From a virus: a stretch of DNA of 47,489 bases. The stretch's first letter is position 1, and every line of letters starts with the position of its first letter. A program made the position numbers and the translations under genes. The stretch covers positions 1-47,489 of IMG/VR virus record IMGVR_UViG_3300025087_000114; one strand, given 5' to 3'. Of this stretch, positions 14,688-23,307 are shown one piece after another. The notes under the pieces are model-generated. The model had not been told where the DNA came from, ran no database searches, and worked only from the letters and a program-made list of their open reading frames with translations.

Positions 14688-17125
14688 TATCTTACGGATT
14701 CCTTTTTACCAAATATATCTAGTTGTAATATACTTATCCTGCCAGTTCCGCTAAGACCTATTGAAATAAACCCGGCGTCATCAGCAGCAGTTACGTCTAT
14801 TTTCCCTAAAGAATACCCAGTTGTGGCTGATACTGTTTCAGCCGTACCAGCTACAAAATCATAATATGGTGTGGCTGTTATGGTTCTACCTGAGCCGTCT
14901 TCGCTTTTAGTATAAAGGAAAGCCTCCCTTAAAGCAACCGTAGGGACAGGTAACCCGTTATCTTTTGTCCTTATAGCCCAAGGAATACTAACCCCAAAAT
15001 CAGTGTCACTAGTAAAAAACTCACAAATCTGACCTTCATTGTTTCCATAGAATAATCTATACCCATCATTGCCACCACCCCATACGTCCCAACAATTAAC
15101 TTGGATATTTGGAAAGATAGTCCATTCATTCCTTGCATTATCATAGCAGAGAACTGTGTTATTTGTACTGTTACTCCCATTAGAAAGAGCCAGTAGATAG
15201 AAGCCCTTGTAATAAACACCAGCCGCATTCTGTAAATAGGTTCTAGGGATATCTTTTAAGAAAGTGTTTATCCTAGAATCATTAAGACTTATGTTTGATA
15301 CTCTTAGATTATATTTGATTATCCCTTCATCTGACAGCCAGAAAGCTTCAGAAGGTCCAACAGCTAAACTTTTTGGAGCAAGGCACCCATAAGTAGGATG
15401 TATGTTATTAGTATTTATTCCGTCAAACATCCATAAAGAACTGCTTTTGAGAAAGAATTGTAAGCTTGTAAGTTCAAACATGCCCGTTAATTCAGACCCA
15501 TCATTAGGACTTATTTCAAATACATTGTCAAGAGGTACATAGTAAGGGGAATAAGGTTGAGAAAATCTTATCCTACTACTATGAGAACCGTCATCTTCTT
15601 CTATATTTAAATAGTAAGTTCTTTGATTGCTGGCAGCATAAACATATTTAGCTTTAGGTGGTACATCCCTTGTTTCATCCAAGACTTCTGTGACAGCATC
15701 TATAGGCACGTCATCTATAAATGTTGCTGTCGTATTGTCAACGATTGTTGCAACGTGCCTCATTGTATCTTCTAATACAGCACGTCTATAAATCTTTCTA
15801 CCAGTGACCCCCAGGTTTGTAGGGGCTATAGGGATTTGGGAAAGAGCGGCAATGTGATTGTCAATACTAAAGGACGAAGTTACTGCACCGGAAATAGTTG
15901 TGCTTGTATTAATGGTACTCGACAGTAAGATACCGGAAGTTTGAAAGCAAGGATTGCTTTCAATTTGTATCCCTCCAGGTCCAGGCTTATAAAAAGTAGC
16001 TTTATAAAAATATTCTCCTTCGGGGATATTTCCGATAATTTTGTCCGTAGAGACAGAAACCCATTTTTTTACTTGTTCAAGCGTAACCCCAGGGACAGAG
16101 AAAGTGTGTTCTCCTGTTTGTGGGTTATAATATGGGGTGGGTTTAGGAGTAAAATAAATATTCCCACCACTTATGGCTTGTGCTTTGAGGAGAGGAGGAG
16201 TTTTAATCATCCTAAGACTGTCAATATTAACAGTCGCGTTCAACCCAGAAGTAGGGAATATTTTTACCTGAGCTACCGCATTTGTCCATGTAAAGTTACT
16301 ATTGTTTGTGAACAAAGATTTAGGGACTGTATGAATAGTAGCAAAGCTATTATTGCTACAAAATGTCCATGAAGATAAATTCGTTATAATACATTCTGAG
16401 TACAACCCACTTGTTGTACCACTTGCTTGTACAAATCTCAGCAGTATACTAGAAATGTTTCCTTTTTTTTCTGTAATTGTAAAGAATTGAATTAAGTCAT
16501 TAGCATCACTAGATGCATTAGTGGCAAAATTATTTAGGTCAAATATTGTATTGTTTGTAAAGGTAGCTTCCCCGCTGGGAGCAGAAAAGAGCAAAGAGGC
16601 TTCCCCACGATCTATGTGCAAATAGGTTTTGTCAGCAGAAATACTTGCAAGCGCACCTGATATAGCCCATCCAGCAGTGCTTTCAAAATTCCCTAAAAAT
16701 TTTACAAACGCAGGGGAAGAAAGGCCAGCATTATCCACGCTCGATCCATTGAATAGTTTCACTACGTTTGAATAATTAGTGAAATAAATATAATCGTTGT
16801 AAGCTGTGACAGAGATATGCCCACTTGCCAGAAGTTCACACGAGACGTTGACAAAGGTTCCAGCCGTATAAGAAATGTAAACCCTGCCACCGGCAAAAGC
16901 AGCAGTATAAGAAGTTCCATCTTTTTTGTAATATTTTTTTATTGCATCTATAGGGTAAGGGAGTGTAGCGGTTAAGACAGTCCCTTTCCTTACTGTAGCA
17001 CACCCTTCATCAAACAAGAAGTTGTCAGACTGTTGGCATTCTTCTGGATTAATCAAGTGAGACTTAGAAAGGTTCAACCCCTTAGAGAAATTGGTTGAAA
17101 TTATTTTTTCTAATACTTTGTTCAT
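14687..17125 (-). CDS. Large tail protein (beta-propeller-like tail tube/nozzle)
   Basis: An 812-residue, beta-rich protein with an opening NPEECQQSDNFLFDEGCATV, seen in tail tube/nozzle proteins of short-tailed phages. The rest shows repeated YFTN, FTITEK and WTIFPNI type strands suggesting a propeller. It overlaps the 213-residue adaptor-like gene by 4 bp; the pair resembles T7 gp12 (nozzle) after gp11 (adaptor). Probable function is the tail channel between portal adaptor and receptor-binding proteins. Confidence 0.6.
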   Translation of the reverse strand: MNKVLEKIISTNFSKGLNLSKSHLINPEECQQSDNFLFDEGCATVRKGTVLTATLPYPIDAIKKYYKKDGTSYTAAFAGGRVYISYTAGTFVNVSCELLASGHISVTAYNDYIYFTNYSNVVKLFNGSSVDNAGLSSPAFVKFLGNFESTAGWAISGALASISADKTYLHIDRGEASLLFSAPSGEATFTNNTIFDLNNFATNASSDANDLIQFFTITEKKGNISSILLRFVQASGTTSGLYSECIITNLSSWTFCSNNSFATIHTVPKSLFTNNSNFTWTNAVAQVKIFPTSGLNATVNIDSLRMIKTPPLLKAQAISGGNIYFTPKPTPYYNPQTGEHTFSVPGVTLEQVKKWVSVSTDKIIGNIPEGEYFYKATFYKPGPGGIQIESNPCFQTSGILLSSTINTSTTISGAVTSSFSIDNHIAALSQIPIAPTNLGVTGRKIYRRAVLEDTMRHVATIVDNTTATFIDDVPIDAVTEVLDETRDVPPKAKYVYAASNQRTYYLNIEEDDGSHSSRIRFSQPYSPYYVPLDNVFEISPNDGSELTGMFELTSLQFFLKSSSLWMFDGINTNNIHPTYGCLAPKSLAVGPSEAFWLSDEGIIKYNLRVSNISLNDSRINTFLKDIPRTYLQNAAGVYYKGFYLLALSNGSNSTNNTVLCYDNARNEWTIFPNIQVNCWDVWGGGNDGYRLFYGNNEGQICEFFTSDTDFGVSIPWAIRTKDNGLPVPTVALREAFLYTKSEDGSGRTITATPYYDFVAGTAETVSATTGYSLGKIDVTAADDAGFISIGLSGTGRISILQLDIFGKKESVR

Positions 17126-17763
17126 CGTCTTGTATACTCTTCAGAAGGTCGCATATCTTTGGATTCTTCAAACAGATCGTTATATATACCCCGAAGTCTT
17201 TGGACTTCCTTATCATACCTTCCGATATAAATTATATATTTCTCGTCACTATCTCTTAACATACACTCGGCTACAGTCCAATAAACAGCAGCCATATAAC
17301 ATTTTTCTGTCAGTTCGTTTGTCGTTGTATCAGAAGATAAAGAAGTAGGAAAGTTGATATAAGGGATATTTATTACCCCTGATGTTGAAGGAGGATAAAT
17401 ACCAACCGTTGTTTGAGTCTCCATAAAATAATTTTCAGGTACAGAAGGGGGAGCCGTCAAGATTTGATCCCTGCCAATTATTTTTTGATCTTTCTGTTTT
17501 AAAATCCTGGTGCCTACACTATCTTTAAACACCATGTCTTTTGATCTATCAACTTTAATGAAGTCCACAGGAGTAGAAACCTTCCAGACGCCGGACCCTA
17601 CTATAGAAGAGGCTACAGTCCTAGGAAACTCTATATCTTCAGCTATTCTCCTGAAAGAGTCTACTCCAATTATTGAATGTAGTTCTGATGAAGTAAAGAA
17701 TTTAGTTTCATTCTTCAAGAAGAATACAACTTTATTAAAAATATGTTTCCTATCTATAGCCAT
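17122..17763 (-). CDS. Head-tail adaptor / tail tubular protein A-like
   Basis: A 213-residue protein with helical ends and a central beta region, the shape of T7 gp11-type adaptors that sit below the portal. It contains YMAAVYWTVAECMLR (about 157-171) and a C-terminal helix with YDKEVQRLRGIY. It overlaps the large tail gene by 4 bp. No catalytic motif, assignment from context and length. Confidence 0.5.
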   Translation of the reverse strand: MAIDRKHIFNKVVFFLKNETKFFTSSELHSIIGVDSFRRIAEDIEFPRTVASSIVGSGVWKVSTPVDFIKVDRSKDMVFKDSVGTRILKQKDQKIIGRDQILTAPPSVPENYFMETQTTVGIYPPSTSGVINIPYINFPTSLSSDTTTNELTEKCYMAAVYWTVAECMLRDSDEKYIIYIGRYDKEVQRLRGIYNDLFEESKDMRPSEEYTRR

Positions 17764-17772
17764 TTTAACCTC

Positions 17773-19803
17773 TCACTCAACTTCAAACCAACCGCTCAAG
17801 TATAAACCAGCCGCAGCTTCTATATCTAAAGCAGTAGCCCCTGTATTAGTAGCAGCTTCATAAAAGGATATATAAGCTTTATTATTTTCAAATTCAGGCA
17901 TCAAAATTTTATTAGTGTCGAAAGTAACCCCTACCAAATAGGTTATATTCGCAGCCGTGGGGATACCGTCATTTTTTACAGTAAAAGGTAAAGATATTCT
18001 AAGGGTCCCTGTACCGGTATGGGCCGACCATATTAAGACTAGTTTCACAAAAACAAGGTTGCCAACCTTTTGATATTTTCCTGATTGGGTAGTATATGTG
18101 CCTGTGCCGCTTGAAGTCCCACCTGTAGCAACAGGGGTAAAATCGGTGAAAGAAGAATCAGATTGATCTGACTCAAAAGAGTTAGTAAGAGTAGCAGAAA
18201 AAGTATTACCAGAATAATTATTTGTTGTTGGTGTATATGTATGGGACGATGTATGAATAGCCCTTGTCTGAGAAGCCCCTTTAATGAAACGATTGTCTTT
18301 TATTGACACGTAAGATGAATCTGTTGTGACCCCACTTCCAAAAAATGTAATCCCATTCAAACCAGTAGCAGATGGGGTTATCGTATTATTATAAATATCC
18401 AAAAAATCTACTGAAGCCACCTGGATAGCCCCTACTGCATTGCCGCAGACAGACAATGTGTTATGATGGTATTTAACGTTTTTAGCGGAGAGAGTTGCAG
18501 TTGTCGCTTTGCCGATTTCTGTTATAGAAGTGCCAGCCGCTACATTGCCTGTAACTTCTATCCCATTAACAAAATATAAGGCTAATGGTTCTACTGGAGA
18601 CGTAGATTTGTTGTCCCTTACTGTGATTCCCATAAGAGGGACTGTTGCCAAATCCTCTATAGTTGAGATTAATATGTCAGCAGCCGAATAAGTGTTGTCT
18701 GAATCATATGTGTTCCCTTCAATAGTGACACCATGGAGAGGGTTAGTTAAAACAGAACTATTAGTATAAACTACAGTGCCATATCCCCCACCACAATTAG
18801 AGAATCTATTGTTTACCACCTTAATATTCTTGATTACATGGAATGCATTGTTGTTTGGTTCAAAGTCGATAGCCCCTGGCATACCTGTTTTTGTACTGTT
18901 ACGGAATGTGTTATTCTGGATGGTGATCCCAGTGCCGTCTATTACTGATATGCCGTTGCGGTTGTCTTTGTTCACACCATCGAAAATGCAGTTTTGAACT
19001 TTAACATTGGAATTGTGGCGTTCAGTGGCCGCAGTCGGGCTACTGCCTAGATAAAGCCCATCACCTCTATAGCCCAAAAATTTTACCCTATCAAATAATA
19101 CATTATTAACGCCTGAAAAAGAGACAAGATGCTCATATTGGGAAAACCCCTTAGAGGCTACTTGGCCATCCAAGGTCAAGTCAAAGACAGAAATATCATC
19201 TACTTTAGCCGAAGAAGATCCAGAATCTACAAAGAACACACCATAGCTTGCGCCCGTATTTGTCCCCTGTTTTATAATAGTCTTGTCTATCCCCTGCCCT
19301 TTTATAATTGTGCCAGCAGGGATACTAATAGTGTCCAATAAATATGTTGTAGCATCGGGGAGAATGAGTTTAGAAGAAGCAAAAGATAAAGCCCATGCGG
19401 CTGTAATATTTGTGGTCCCAGGTGAGGTATTTTCACCAAACCAATCAGGGACAGCTTTTCTTAAATTTGTCACCGAACCAGTACCAAAAAATATTTGGTA
19501 AGGTCCTGCATCTAATACCCCTGGGATATCAAGAACCCCTGAATTGTTAAAACCGCCGCCTTTAACGACATGAATAGGTAGAGAAACATCAATAGACAAA
19601 CTATCAACAACCCAGATAGTGTCTATTAACAAACCTTTATTATTAGTTGTCGCAGCAGTAATAGCAGTAGTTAAAGAAGGGTAAGACGCCGCCGAAATTT
19701 CCCCCCCATCAAGAGGCCCAATAAAGACAGAATCACCTGTAGCTCCATAAGAACCGCATGAAGTGAGAAACAATAGGGATAGGGTTATAAGAAACATTCT
19801 CAT
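17773..19803 (-). CDS. Beta-helix tailspike-like protein with a lipoprotein signal
   Basis: A 676-residue protein. Residues 1-16 form a lipoprotein signal with a lipobox LTSC (Cys16) after a hydrophobic segment. Residues about 30-130 look like a tailspike head; 150-500 hold repeats of the right-handed beta-helix kind (NNVLFDRVKF, ITIQNNTF, VVNNRF, IEGNTYD), as in polysaccharide-degrading spikes. The C-terminal 110 residues are a beta domain. Catalytic residues cannot be assigned by eye. A secreted lipoprotein signal on a phage spike is unusual. Confidence 0.7.
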   Translation of the reverse strand: MRMFLITLSLLFLTSCGSYGATGDSVFIGPLDGGEISAASYPSLTTAITAATTNNKGLLIDTIWVVDSLSIDVSLPIHVVKGGGFNNSGVLDIPGVLDAGPYQIFFGTGSVTNLRKAVPDWFGENTSPGTTNITAAWALSFASSKLILPDATTYLLDTISIPAGTIIKGQGIDKTIIKQGTNTGASYGVFFVDSGSSSAKVDDISVFDLTLDGQVASKGFSQYEHLVSFSGVNNVLFDRVKFLGYRGDGLYLGSSPTAATERHNSNVKVQNCIFDGVNKDNRNGISVIDGTGITIQNNTFRNSTKTGMPGAIDFEPNNNAFHVIKNIKVVNNRFSNCGGGYGTVVYTNSSVLTNPLHGVTIEGNTYDSDNTYSAADILISTIEDLATVPLMGITVRDNKSTSPVEPLALYFVNGIEVTGNVAAGTSITEIGKATTATLSAKNVKYHHNTLSVCGNAVGAIQVASVDFLDIYNNTITPSATGLNGITFFGSGVTTDSSYVSIKDNRFIKGASQTRAIHTSSHTYTPTTNNYSGNTFSATLTNSFESDQSDSSFTDFTPVATGGTSSGTGTYTTQSGKYQKVGNLVFVKLVLIWSAHTGTGTLRISLPFTVKNDGIPTAANITYLVGVTFDTNKILMPEFENNKAYISFYEAATNTGATALDIEAAAGLYLSGWFEVE

Positions 19804-19805
19804 TA

Positions 19806-20285
19806 TTATACCTCTTTGAAATAAAGTTTTGCTACACCATCTAAAGGGTCAACAAGGACATGAAGCATCTGGTATGTACCTAAAGTTATGTCCAAAAGAA
19901 AAGGGAATTTCTTACCGTAAACCCCTTCCTTTATATATAATTTTCCCCCATCCATAACAAGTTGGTATATTTGGTTTGCAGAATAATCACCGATCATATA
20001 TACTGGAGGTTGTATATCTATATCCTCAACCATAATAGCCTTTAAAACAAGGGCATTACTATATAATTGATAATAGCTATCATTGGTTTTATCATAAAAT
20101 AAAGGGAGGTTAGGATCAAAGACAGAAGTCCTTTTGAAGAATTTATAATCACTTTGGTCTACATCGTGATCGTAACAAACCCGTAGACCAGCAGAGTTTA
20201 AAGTAGTATCGGTTATCCGATAAGTAAACCCGCAAAGATCGCAATCGTAATATCGTATTCCTTTTATAGCATGATCCCTTGACAT
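19806..20285 (-). CDS. 159-residue protein with N-terminal zinc motif
   Basis: Starts CDLCGFTYR then a Cys-Tyr-Asp-His (residues 14-43), so an N-terminal zinc site is likely; the rest is beta-rich. It lies 2 bp upstream of the spike gene, so may be a spike or tail accessory. The only ribosome-like sequence (GGAGGGAGGGG) lies upstream of a hairpin (see 20293-20331), so translation may depend on folding. Confidence 0.5.
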   Translation of the reverse strand: MSRDHAIKGIRYYDCDLCGFTYRITDTTLNSAGLRVCYDHDVDQSDYKFFKRTSVFDPNLPLFYDKTNDSYYQLYSNALVLKAIMVEDIDIQPPVYMIGDYSANQIYQLVMDGGKLYIKEGVYGKKFPFLLDITLGTYQMLHVLVDPLDGVAKLYFKEV

Positions 20286-20292
20286 AATAAAA

Positions 20293-20331
20293 ATAGGGGG
20301 CCACCACGATTCCGCAATGTATACCCCCTAT
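20293..20331 (-). promoter_or_regulatory. Hairpin between ribosome site and start codon, also terminator-like
   Basis: On the minus strand GGAGGGAGGGG is followed directly by ATAGGGGG, a 23-base loop, then CCCCCTAT, then TTTTATT and the ATG at 20285. The 8-bp stem is perfect and the following T-rich run resembles an intrinsic terminator. If the stem folds in the message, the ribosome site comes about 7 bases from the ATG. The element could end part of the transcript and also set translation of the next gene. Confidence 0.6.
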
Positions 20332-20354
20332 CCCCTCCCTCCTGATAGTTACTA

Positions 20355-20561
20355 TTATTTAGTAACAGTGGCAGTACTATTAGGTTTTGTCCCTACTGAG
20401 ACAGGCAGGGCCGTATTTGTTTTTGTTGTCGGTGTTTGTTCAGAATCGGTTTTTATAGCAGGTTTATTATCATTGCCGTTTGAAATATTACAGGATAAAT
20501 TTATTGTAGTACAGCCAACAAAGAGAAGGCTAAGAGGGATTAAGAGTAGAAGTTTTTTCAT
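20355..20561 (-). CDS. Small lipoprotein, possible outer spanin
   Basis: A 68-residue protein with a lipoprotein signal MKKLLLLIPLSLLFVGC (Cys17) and a Thr/Pro/Asn-rich mature part of about 50 residues. It overlaps the holin-like gene by 32 bp, a classic nested arrangement of phage spanins. An inner-membrane spanin partner is not obvious, so a superinfection-exclusion lipoprotein is the main alternative. Confidence 0.6.
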   Translation of the reverse strand: MKKLLLLIPLSLLFVGCTTINLSCNISNGNDNKPAIKTDSEQTPTTKTNTALPVSVGTKPNSTATVTK

Positions 20562-20709
20562 TTGTGATTCCTTTTGTGCTAAGATTTAACAGAGCAAAAA
20601 ACCCTGTTATCACCGCACCAACATAATCCCACTTGTCAGCATATACAGCACATAAAGCAAGTATAAAGATGCCAGCCGCGACAAAAATATGCTTGGTGTT
20701 TGTTCTCAT
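20530..20709 (-). CDS. Holin-like two-segment membrane protein
   Basis: ATG 20709 is taken because it follows AGGGG and avoids a long upstream extension. The 59-residue product has two hydrophobic segments (about 8-25 and 29-45) with a short acidic/basic linker, the layout of class II holins. It lies between the lysozyme and the lipoprotein, as expected for a lysis gene. Confidence 0.6.
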   Translation of the reverse strand: MRTNTKHIFVAAGIFILALCAVYADKWDYVGAVITGFFALLNLSTKGITNEKTSTLNPS

Positions 20710-20719
20710 TTTAAAACCC

Positions 20720-21184
20720 CTATGAAAGAAATAATTCAATTTCTCTTTCCCTTCTGTCAGCCAAGGCTTGTACGTGTTTGCTTTTAGAGAAATGCCATCT
20801 CCTAAACTCATTTGGTGTGTCGATAAAATTATTTGAGTTTATTTTTTTAAGCAAAGTAGAAGTTTCAAAAGCAGTGGTTCCAATATTAAAAACTAGGGAG
20901 ACCAAAGCATCAAATTGTTCTTGATCTATTAAGACTGAAACAGATTCATTTATTGAATTTTCCGCTGTTCTTATATCCTGCCTCAAAAGGTTGTGGCATT
21001 CTTGTTCCGTTATACCATTAGAATAGTCAACCAAGGAATCTATAATGAATATCTTACCAGTTTTAATTTCAGGCTTAGTTAATTTATGGCCTATCCCTAT
21101 GGTAGGATACCCGCTTGAATCTTTGTAGACTTTAAGTTTTTTCCCTTCTTCATATTCCAAAAATGATATACCCTCATTACTCAT
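20720..21184 (-). CDS. Lysozyme (GH24, T4-type endolysin)
   Basis: From ATG 21184 the product has Glu13, Asp22 and Thr28 with the exact spacing of the T4 lysozyme triad (Glu11-Asp20-Thr26), within YEEGKKLKVYKDSSG and PTIGIGH. The C-terminus has RREREIELFL, matching the family's final helix. Length 154 fits. It degrades peptidoglycan at lysis. A TTG start at 21193 with better ribosome spacing is possible and would overlap the previous gene. No signal peptide, so it needs a holin. Confidence 0.92.
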   Translation of the reverse strand: MSNEGISFLEYEEGKKLKVYKDSSGYPTIGIGHKLTKPEIKTGKIFIIDSLVDYSNGITEQECHNLLRQDIRTAENSINESVSVLIDQEQFDALVSLVFNIGTTAFETSTLLKKINSNNFIDTPNEFRRWHFSKSKHVQALADRREREIELFLS

Positions 21185-21186
21185 TC

Positions 21187-22230
21187 TCACCAATTTTTAC
21201 CCTCTAAAACAGATTCATAAAGCTTAAGATAATTAGTTGCCATATTTTCTCTTGAAAAAAACTCAGCTCTTTCTCTGCAATCTTCCGATTTTATAGTATC
21301 TATTATACCATCTTTTAAGTAGATAGGCAACTCTTGAATGTTTTTAGCTACAAATCCTGTAACTCCATGCTCTACCAATTCTGGGATAGCACCTGAAGCA
21401 GTAGCAACGACAGGGCAACCGCAAGCCATTGCTTCGACCACTGTGAGGCCGAATGGCTCTTCCCACCCTGGAGTACAAGGGAGAATGTAACATCTGGACT
21501 TAGAGAAGAAATCAACTGTTTTCTCTCTACTAACACCACCCCAGTATCGTATCTTACCATAATCACTACAATTTTTCATAAGTTGCATAACATAGTTTTG
21601 ATCTTCTACCATTTGGTCATCGCCAACAAGATCGCCTTCAAGCCCTAAAAGTTTAAGGAGATCAACAAAAACATGTGCACCCTTAAAAGGGGTCATACGA
21701 GCCAGAAATAAGAACCTGCCATTACTTACGTGTTCTTTGTATTTGTATTTGTCCAGATCAATCCCGTTATAGACAAACTTAGCAGCGACGTTCAGACCCT
21801 TAGAAATACTGCCTGCATGGTGCTGGCTTATCCCCACCATGTTCGGATGCTCTACTGGAGGGGGCGAATCATAGGGAAGCATCCCATGTAAAGTAGATAG
21901 CACGTTCAGCCTGGGGTTATCCCTTTTTAACAAATAGATTGGTTTAGTCCATTGATGGCAATGGATTACCATATCTTTATTATCTTCAGACATAAGCCAA
22001 GGAGCATATTTCTGGAAAGCATCAGCCTCCCATTGCCTAGCATCAGAAGAGCAAGGACCACAATCAATAAGGTTTACACCTTTTACTTCTGATCCTGTAG
22101 GAGCTACCATATACACTTCATGCCCCATATCTGTGAGACATTCGCCAAGATCGGCAACAACCTGTTCAAGCCCCCCGTAGCCCAAAGGAGGTACACGCAA
22201 AACCCCACTACTCAGCAAACATATTCTCAT
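21187..22230 (-). CDS. GT4-family glycosyltransferase (first)
   Basis: A 347-residue GT-B enzyme. N-terminal PPLGYGGLEQVVADLGECL and GHEVYMVAP form the acceptor domain; EPFGLTVVEAMACGCPVV (about 263-280) is the GT4 donor-binding signature. It transfers a sugar from a nucleotide-sugar to a glycan or protein. The gene starts 3 bp from the stop of the second GT4, in the sugar/surface-modification cluster. Acceptor cannot be told from sequence. Confidence 0.85.
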   Translation of the reverse strand: MRICLLSSGVLRVPPLGYGGLEQVVADLGECLTDMGHEVYMVAPTGSEVKGVNLIDCGPCSSDARQWEADAFQKYAPWLMSEDNKDMVIHCHQWTKPIYLLKRDNPRLNVLSTLHGMLPYDSPPPVEHPNMVGISQHHAGSISKGLNVAAKFVYNGIDLDKYKYKEHVSNGRFLFLARMTPFKGAHVFVDLLKLLGLEGDLVGDDQMVEDQNYVMQLMKNCSDYGKIRYWGGVSREKTVDFFSKSRCYILPCTPGWEEPFGLTVVEAMACGCPVVATASGAIPELVEHGVTGFVAKNIQELPIYLKDGIIDTIKSEDCRERAEFFSRENMATNYLKLYESVLEGKNW

Positions 22231-22233
22231 GGT

Positions 22234-23307
22234 TCACCATCCCTTCCCTTCTATCACTTGCTGATACAATTTTTCGTATTCAAGAGAAGCATTCCTCCAT
22301 GAAAACTTTTCCGCCTGAGTTCTGGCATGTTTCCGCAAATTAAAACCAGCATGAAATCTGCTTGAGTTATTGTACCTGGGCAAGACCTTTTGAATAGTTG
22401 TAACAAACTCGTTTTTGCTGTTACAGATAAACCCAGAGTTACCATCAGAGACGAGTTCTGGCATAGCTCCATTAGGTGTTGTTATGACAGGGCAACCACA
22501 GGCCATTGCTTCGGCAACGACAAGACCGAAGCATTCAAAGTACTGGACAGGGTAAAGGAAAGCATATGCCTTACGGTAAAGTTCTCTTTTTCTTTCATGA
22601 TGCGTTGAGTCAAGAAGAAGTTCTTCATAAGTTACATTTTTTATTTGAGAAATACGATCAATATATTTTCTCCCGTATTCTGCATGATCCGCAAATTGCG
22701 TACTTCCAGCTACCTTTAATTCAAAACCCAAAAATTCTGCTAGGTCTAACGCTAGATCAAGTCCTTTGTCAGGATGGAAACGGGCAATCCACAGAAACCA
22801 TTCTTCCCTTCCATTATTCTTATTTTCACCCTCGGTATAAAATTCTGTGTCGATACCCCAATAAATCATTTCAGTATTCAAGCCAAAAGACCTAGCATCT
22901 TCTTGCCACGCCTTAGACCCTGTAATTACATTAAAAGGAGGCCTAGGCATGTTATAGCATCTGCCGTTTATAGTATTAATTATTTCCCGCTTGCCATATA
23001 AATACCGAAGTCTTTCCGCGACAATATGATCCAAACTACAGTCATGGACAACATCACACGCCATGAATAAATCATGATAAGTTTTTTCAATCCCAACTTC
23101 AATGCCATAATCAATTGATCCTTTTTCCGTGTTTGGGATAACATGTAAAAACCCGTTAGGTGGTGTTAGGCTTCCTTTAGGGGCAAAGAGATGAACTTCA
23201 TGTCCTATCTCTCCTAACGTCTTAGCCAACCCCCAAAAGTAAGATTCACCACCATATGCTAAAGGAGGGCATGTATTTGTGTATGGTGATATAATTGCTA
23301 TCTTCAT
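22234..23307 (-). CDS. GT4-family glycosyltransferase (second)
   Basis: A 357-residue GT-B enzyme related to its neighbour. It has PPLAYGGESYFWGLAKTLGE, RFHPDKGLDLALDLAEF and FGLVVAEAMACGCPVITT with the GT4 donor-binding glutamate. The ATG overlaps the carbamoyltransferase stop by 4 bp. Two GT4s in tandem imply sequential addition of at least two sugars. Confidence 0.85.
   Translation of the reverse strand: MKIAIISPYTNTCPPLAYGGESYFWGLAKTLGEIGHEVHLFAPKGSLTPPNGFLHVIPNTEKGSIDYGIEVGIEKTYHDLFMACDVVHDCSLDHIVAERLRYLYGKREIINTINGRCYNMPRPPFNVITGSKAWQEDARSFGLNTEMIYWGIDTEFYTEGENKNNGREEWFLWIARFHPDKGLDLALDLAEFLGFELKVAGSTQFADHAEYGRKYIDRISQIKNVTYEELLLDSTHHERKRELYRKAYAFLYPVQYFECFGLVVAEAMACGCPVITTPNGAMPELVSDGNSGFICNSKNEFVTTIQKVLPRYNNSSRFHAGFNLRKHARTQAEKFSWRNASLEYEKLYQQVIEGKGW

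Noticed and set aside
20339-20366. Second hairpin GTTACT...AGTAAC as another terminator
   Set aside because: The stem of six base pairs with a seven-base loop has no T-tract and lies partly in the lipoprotein stop, so it is not called.
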